From Rhodophyticola porphyridii (GTDB lineage Bacteria; Pseudomonadota; Alphaproteobacteria; Rhodobacterales; Rhodobacteraceae), in NCBI RefSeq assembly GCF_003688285.1, contig NZ_RCNT01000005.1, positions 73,106 through 137,105 of the forward strand: a stretch of DNA of 64,000 bases, in the 5' to 3' direction. The notes below the pieces were generated by a model. The model searched no databases and was not told where the DNA came from. It saw nothing but the letters and a program-made list of their open reading frames with translations. The translations under genes were made by a program, and so were the position numbers. Of the stretch, positions 60,666 through 64,000 are shown piece by piece (within the stretch, counting starts at the first letter, position 1; every line of letters begins with the position of its first letter).

Positions 60666-60950
60666 TTAACCTGCGGGAATGATGCCGGCCTCTTGCGCCG
60701 CATTCAGCTCATCCGCGTCCAGCGCGCCGCTTTCATCGGCGTCCAGCGTGGCGAAATCGGTCTCGGTCATGTCGGGCATGGCCATCAACAGCTCGGTATA
60801 CGAGACCAGCCCGTCGCCATCGGTATCCAGCGACGAGCCTTGGCCCATCGCATAGCTTGCGGCAACGAGACCCATGACAAGCGCCAGAGCGCCGAGCCAG
60901 AGAGCAAAAGTACGGCGGCCCGTGGCCTGTTTGATTTGGGGAAAGGTCAT
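60666..60950 (-). CDS. EF-hand membrane protein
   Basis: 94-aa protein with one N-terminal membrane helix ('TFALWLGALALVMGLVAASY', about residues 14-33) and two EF-hand calcium loops: residues 42-53 ('DTDGDGLVSYTE') and 70-81 ('DADESGALDADE'), each with the expected Asp/Gly/Glu positions. The loops lie outside the cytoplasm if the helix is a signal anchor. It is divergent from the ECF sigma factor gene across 293 bases. It may sense Ca2+ in the periplasm; the link to the sigma factor is a guess. Confidence 0.85.
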   Translation of the reverse strand: MTFPQIKQATGRRTFALWLGALALVMGLVAASYAMGQGSSLDTDGDGLVSYTELLMAMPDMTETDFATLDADESGALDADELNAAQEAGIIPAG

Positions 60951-61243
60951 CCGTGTCGTCTCCTTTGAGAACAGTTGGGTTTCGAGAACCGGTCCGAACC
61001 GGCACCCGTGGTTAACAAGACAAGGTTAGCGAGAGTTTAATCCCCCTATCGCACCGCCCGCCGGATCTCGGCAGGGCACCGCTGAAACCGCGCCACCGGA
61101 CCCAGCAAGCCGCCGCCGATGCAAATGAGCCCGCGCGGTCCTTTGCCGATCCGCCGCCGCTTTGGGCCAGCCGCCGCCGAGATGGTCGGGCCAATGCGCA
61201 CCCCCGATTGCACAAGCTCCGCGCGTGCCTAAGGGTGAGGCCC

Positions 61244-61948
61244 ATGCCACATCTCAAACCCGTCCCGAGAGCGTCCATGCCCCAGCCCCGCCCCCCGTCC
61301 GACGGTGCACCGCCCGACCCTCAGGCCCGGCCAGGCGGCCCGCCGCGCCCGCGCCATGCACCGCTGGATGTCGCGGCGACCCGCCCTGACGGCGTCGGCG
61401 CCCCATCCAACGGCCCCGTCCCATCCAACGGCCCTGTCCCGCGGGTGATGCCCACCGATACCGCCCGCAAGCTGGAGGCGCTCCTTCCCGATCTGCGGCG
61501 GGTCGGACGACGCCTGAGCCGGACATGGGAGGATGCCGACGATCTGGTGCAGGACACGCTCCTGCGGGTCTGGACCCGGATGGCCGATCCCGAGGGCGGG
61601 GAGATTGAGGATCTGCGCGCCTATGCCTTCACCGCGTTGCGCAACCGGGCGCGCGCGCGAAGCCTGCCCTGGGCCGAACTGACGACCGAGCCCGCCAGCC
61701 CGCCGGAGGCGCCCGCCCGTCTTGCCTGCGCCGAAACGCTGGCGGCAATAGACGCGCTGCCCGCCGATCAGGCCCATCTGCTGCGCCTGCGCGCGCTTGA
61801 AGGCCAAAGCTATGCGGAGATCGCGGCGGCCACGGGACTGCCCATCGGGACCGTCACCTCGCGGCTGGCACGCGGGCGCGCCGCGCTCTGCGAAAAGATG
61901 GGGCTGAGCCCCGACACCCCGGTTTCCGCACTTCTCGATCAGGGCTGA
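61244..61948 (+). CDS. ECF-type RNA polymerase sigma factor with proline-rich N-terminus
   Basis: 234-aa alternative sigma factor. Residues 1-68 are Pro-rich with an internal 6-residue repeat (PSNGPV twice). The conserved part begins about residue 69 ('MPTDTARKLEALLPDLRRV'). Region 2 holds 'TWEDADDLVQDTLLRVWTRM', where the Asp-rich -10-binding helix is intact, and region 4 holds 'LEGQSYAEIAAATGLPIGTV'. The ATG at 61244 has AAGGGTGAGG 3-12 bases upstream. A shorter start at 61448 would give a standard ECF length. No anti-sigma gene is obvious, and the divergent EF-hand gene is the nearest neighbour. Confidence 0.85.
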   Translation: MPHLKPVPRASMPQPRPPSDGAPPDPQARPGGPPRPRHAPLDVAATRPDGVGAPSNGPVPSNGPVPRVMPTDTARKLEALLPDLRRVGRRLSRTWEDADDLVQDTLLRVWTRMADPEGGEIEDLRAYAFTALRNRARARSLPWAELTTEPASPPEAPARLACAETLAAIDALPADQAHLLRLRALEGQSYAEIAAATGLPIGTVTSRLARGRAALCEKMGLSPDTPVSALLDQG

Positions 61949-62134
61949 GACGGGTGGGCGTGGCCGGAAGCGCGCCGAAATCCCCGTCCGGACCCTGCCC
62001 CGTCATGACACCCATGCCCGCGCGCTCCGCGGTTTGTTCGCGACATCGCCCATGTCGCCGGTGAAGAAGACGGCCCCCGCCCCGCCGCGCCAGCCTGTCG
62101 CGGTGAGAATGACACGCCGAGGGGGTCACTGCAC

Positions 62135-63283
62135 ATGGCCGACGATATGCGGATCACCGGGCTGGAAGACGTCCAGGCCCCGATCGAACGGGCCCGTGGC
62201 CTGCCGAACGCCCATTACACGGACCCCGCAACCATTGCCGAGGAAACCCGCGCCGTGCTGGCGGATACCTGGGCCGGGCTGGCGGTAGGCGCGGATGTGC
62301 CCGCGCCGGGCGATGCCGTGCCGATCAGCTTTCTGGGCCAGCCGCTTCTGTTGCTGCGGGACGAGGCAGGGCAGGTTCGCGTGTTCCAGAACATCTGCCG
62401 CCATCGCGGCATGATCCTCGTCTCGGCGCCGCGCCGGATCGAGGGCGCGATCCGCTGCCCCTATCATTCCTGGTGCTATGCCAAAGATGGGCGGCTGGTG
62501 GCCACGCCCCATGTGGGCGGCCCCGGCCAGAACACCCACGCGGGGATCGACCGCGCCTCGCTTGGGCTGATCGAGGTCCGCAGCCATGTCTGGCGCGATG
62601 TGGTTTTCGTGAACCTGTCGGGCGACGCACCCGGCTTCGCCGAGGGTCATGGCGACGTCATCGCCCGGTGGGCGGAGTTCGACAGACCGCTTCACCATGG
62701 CGGCGAGGACAGCCGCTTCACGCTGGATGTGGCGACGAACTGGAAGCTGGCGGTGGAGAATTACTGCGAGAGCTATCACCTGCCCTGGGTTCATCCGGGC
62801 CTGAACAGCTATTCCCGGCTGGAGGATCACTATCATATCGAGGCGCCGGGCCGGTTTTCCGGTCAGGGCACCCATGTCTACCGGCAACTGACCGATGAGG
62901 CGGGGCGGACCTTCCCCGATTTCGAGGGGCTGTCGCCGAAATGGGACACGGGCGCGGAATACATCTCCCTTTTTCCCAATGTGCTGTTCGGGGTTCACCG
63001 CGATCATGCCTATTCGATCGTTCTGGAACCGGTCGACCATATGCGGACCCGGGAGCATGTGAATATCTACTATGCGCGCCCCGACACCGACCCGGCCCTG
63101 CGCGCGCGGAATGCCGAGCAGTGGCGCGCCGTCTTCGAAGAGGACATCTTCGTGGTCGAGGGCATGCAGGCCGGGCGCGCCGCGCCGGGGTTCGATGGCG
63201 GGCGGTTTTCACCGGCGATGGATGGCCCTACGCATCTGTTCCACGCCTGGGTTGCGGGCCGGATCGCCGCCCGGCAGGCATGA
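62135..63283 (+). CDS. Rieske-type aromatic ring-hydroxylating oxygenase, alpha subunit family
   Basis: 382-aa iron-dependent oxygenase. The Rieske 2Fe-2S site is C88-x-H90 ('NICRHRGM') and C108-x2-H111 ('RCPYHSWC'). The mononuclear iron site is 'VENYCESYHLPWVHPG', with Glu212-x2-His215-x4-His220 in place of the usual Asp. No reductase or beta subunit is next to it. This layout also occurs in N-demethylases and choline/carnitine-type monooxygenases, so aromatic activity is not implied. The start has AGGGGGTC upstream. The stop overlaps a small coupled gene. Confidence 0.9.
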   Translation: MADDMRITGLEDVQAPIERARGLPNAHYTDPATIAEETRAVLADTWAGLAVGADVPAPGDAVPISFLGQPLLLLRDEAGQVRVFQNICRHRGMILVSAPRRIEGAIRCPYHSWCYAKDGRLVATPHVGGPGQNTHAGIDRASLGLIEVRSHVWRDVVFVNLSGDAPGFAEGHGDVIARWAEFDRPLHHGGEDSRFTLDVATNWKLAVENYCESYHLPWVHPGLNSYSRLEDHYHIEAPGRFSGQGTHVYRQLTDEAGRTFPDFEGLSPKWDTGAEYISLFPNVLFGVHRDHAYSIVLEPVDHMRTREHVNIYYARPDTDPALRARNAEQWRAVFEEDIFVVEGMQAGRAAPGFDGGRFSPAMDGPTHLFHAWVAGRIAARQA

Positions 63284-63495
63284 CGCGCGACGATCTGGAC
63301 CGCGCCCTTCTGGCAGCCCATGCCAGGGACGACCGGACGGCGCTGATCGCGCTTTATGCCAAGGCGTCGGACATGGCGGCGGAGCGCACGGCCCGCGCCT
63401 TCTATCTGACGCAGGCCTATGTCTTTGCGCTTGAGGCGGGCACGCCGGAGGCCGAGAGGCTGCGCGCGGGCCTGCAGGCGCTGAACGCGATCTGA
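63280..63495 (+). CDS. Small protein coupled to the Rieske oxygenase
   Basis: 71-aa helical protein, ATG overlapping the oxygenase TGA by 4 bases. Composition is Ala/Arg/Asp-rich ('DDLDRALLAAHARDDRTALI', 'AERTARAFYLTQAYVFALEAG') and predicted to form helical hairpins; 'TQAYVFALEAG' resembles TPR-like helices. It may assist the oxygenase, for example as a stabilising subunit. No family is recognised. Confidence 0.7.
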   Translation: MTRDDLDRALLAAHARDDRTALIALYAKASDMAAERTARAFYLTQAYVFALEAGTPEAERLRAGLQALNAI

Positions 63496-63597
63496 CAGGA
63501 CCCTCCGGTGCGGCGACCGGGGTGCGGGTTTGATGCGGTCATTCGGGGGATTGGGTGACGGCGAGACCGACGGACAGGCGCGGTTTGCGCGGCGGGC

Positions 63598-64000
63598 TCA
63601 GCTACTGCCCAGGATCACCCGCACGTAGTTCCGCGTTTCGCGGAACGGCGGTACGCCATTGTGCCGGGTCACGGCTTCGGGGCCCGCGTTATAGGCCGCC
63701 AGCGCAAGCCGCCAGGACCCGAATGTGCGGTATTGCTCCGCCAGGTACCGCGCGCCGCCATCGAGGTTTTGCGACGGATCGCGCGGGTTGACGCCCAGAA
63801 TGCGCGCCGTGCCGGGCATCAACTGCGCCAGACCTATGGCACCCGCATGGCTGACCGCATTGGGGTTCCAGTTGCTTTCCTGACTGACCAGCCGCAGAAA
63901 CAGGTCTTCGGGAATTCCGTGCCGCCGCGCGGCGGCCCGGGCCAGATCGAGATAGGGGCCGCGATAGCTGCCGGTCCAGCGGGGCACGACGGTGGAGGCG
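63598..64000 (-). CDS. Lytic transglycosylase, SLT domain (5' end outside window)
   Basis: C-terminal part of a murein lytic transglycosylase. The SLT domain has '[20 protein letters not shown]' with the catalytic Glu, '[18 protein letters not shown]', '[18 protein letters not shown]' and '[20 protein letters not shown]'. It cuts glycan strands between MurNAc and GlcNAc, forming 1,6-anhydro ends. The frame stays open past base 64000 with 'ASTVVPRW', so a signal peptide and start lie beyond the window. The GTG at 63987 is within the coding frame and is not needed as a start. Confidence 0.93.
   Translation of the reverse strand, partial: ASTVVPRWTGSYRGPYLDLARAAARRHGIPEDLFLRLVSQESNWNPNAVSHAGAIGLAQLMPGTARILGVNPRDPSQNLDGGARYLAEQYRTFGSWRLALAAYNAGPEAVTRHNGVPPFRETRNYVRVILGSS

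Noticed and set aside
61402-61437. Two 18-base tandem units in the sigma factor gene
   Set aside because: In-frame repeat giving PSNGPV twice within a proline-rich tail; only two units, so a minor slippage repeat.

Overview
The window looks like the chromosome of a GC-rich alphaproteobacterium of the Rhodobacterales (Roseobacter/Paracoccus/Rhodobacter group). Supporting signs are a C4-pathway 5-aminolevulinate synthase with an FNR-type box upstream, two DUF2852 genes, a Flp-like protein with the 'DESGAITVDWVVL' start, TRAP and ABC uptake systems, and a bacterial arginyl/leucyl-tRNA-protein transferase. I found no rRNA, tRNA, CRISPR array, insertion sequence or phage genes. Most of the window is ordinary chromosome with one catabolic island at the left end.

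Bases 1-12,900 form a carbohydrate catabolic island. Eight plus-strand genes run as one tightly packed operon: three Gfo/Idh/MocA oxidoreductases (the first cut by the window edge), a solute-binding protein, two permeases, an ATPase and a mannonate-dehydratase-family protein. Facing them is a minus-strand pair whose stop and start codons overlap: an SsuD-like flavin monooxygenase and a YdhF-type aldo/keto reductase. A GntR/UTRA regulator, a fourth Gfo/Idh/MocA protein and a decayed BadF-type sugar kinase follow. The monooxygenase + aldo/keto reductase + sugar ABC transporter set is the signature of oxidative sulfoquinovose breakdown (sulfo-SMO). The Gfo/Idh/MocA proteins could include an NAD-dependent sulfoquinovosidase. 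This is the leading hypothesis of the annotation, not a proven function.

Bases 13,000-39,000 are mostly housekeeping: a VIT-family transporter, a GlcD/Dld-type flavoprotein, ispG, a RodZ-like protein, hemA, an M20 peptidase, a MATE exporter, a nickel/cobalt exporter with its DUF1007 partner, ppk2, parE, two cytochromes c, uup, two cyclophilins, coaD and a CBS protein. Three FNR-type boxes lie upstream of hemA, of the cytochrome pair, and between ppk2 and a secreted repeat protein. Together they suggest an oxygen-responsive FnrL regulon.

Bases 38,900-48,500 hold valine catabolism: a LysR regulator with mmsA, then an isobutyryl-CoA-dehydrogenase-like enzyme, a 3-hydroxyisobutyryl-CoA hydrolase and mmsB. 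A lipase-like hydrolase, an L,D-transpeptidase and a YbdK-type ligase sit between these two parts. An ArsR/AHSA1 pair converges on mmsB.

Bases 48,500-64,000 carry two DUF2852 paralogues, an RDD protein, the aminoacyl-tRNA-protein transferase, a TRAP transporter of the 2-oxo-acid-binding type with an unusually long DctM, and then the ilvI-ilvH operon. The ilv operon has a clear leader-peptide attenuator ([15 protein letters not shown] followed by a terminator) and carries two tandem-duplicated secreted proteins between ilvI and ilvH. An EF-hand membrane protein divergent from an ECF sigma factor, a Rieske oxygenase with a small coupled partner, and the end of a lytic transglycosylase complete the window.
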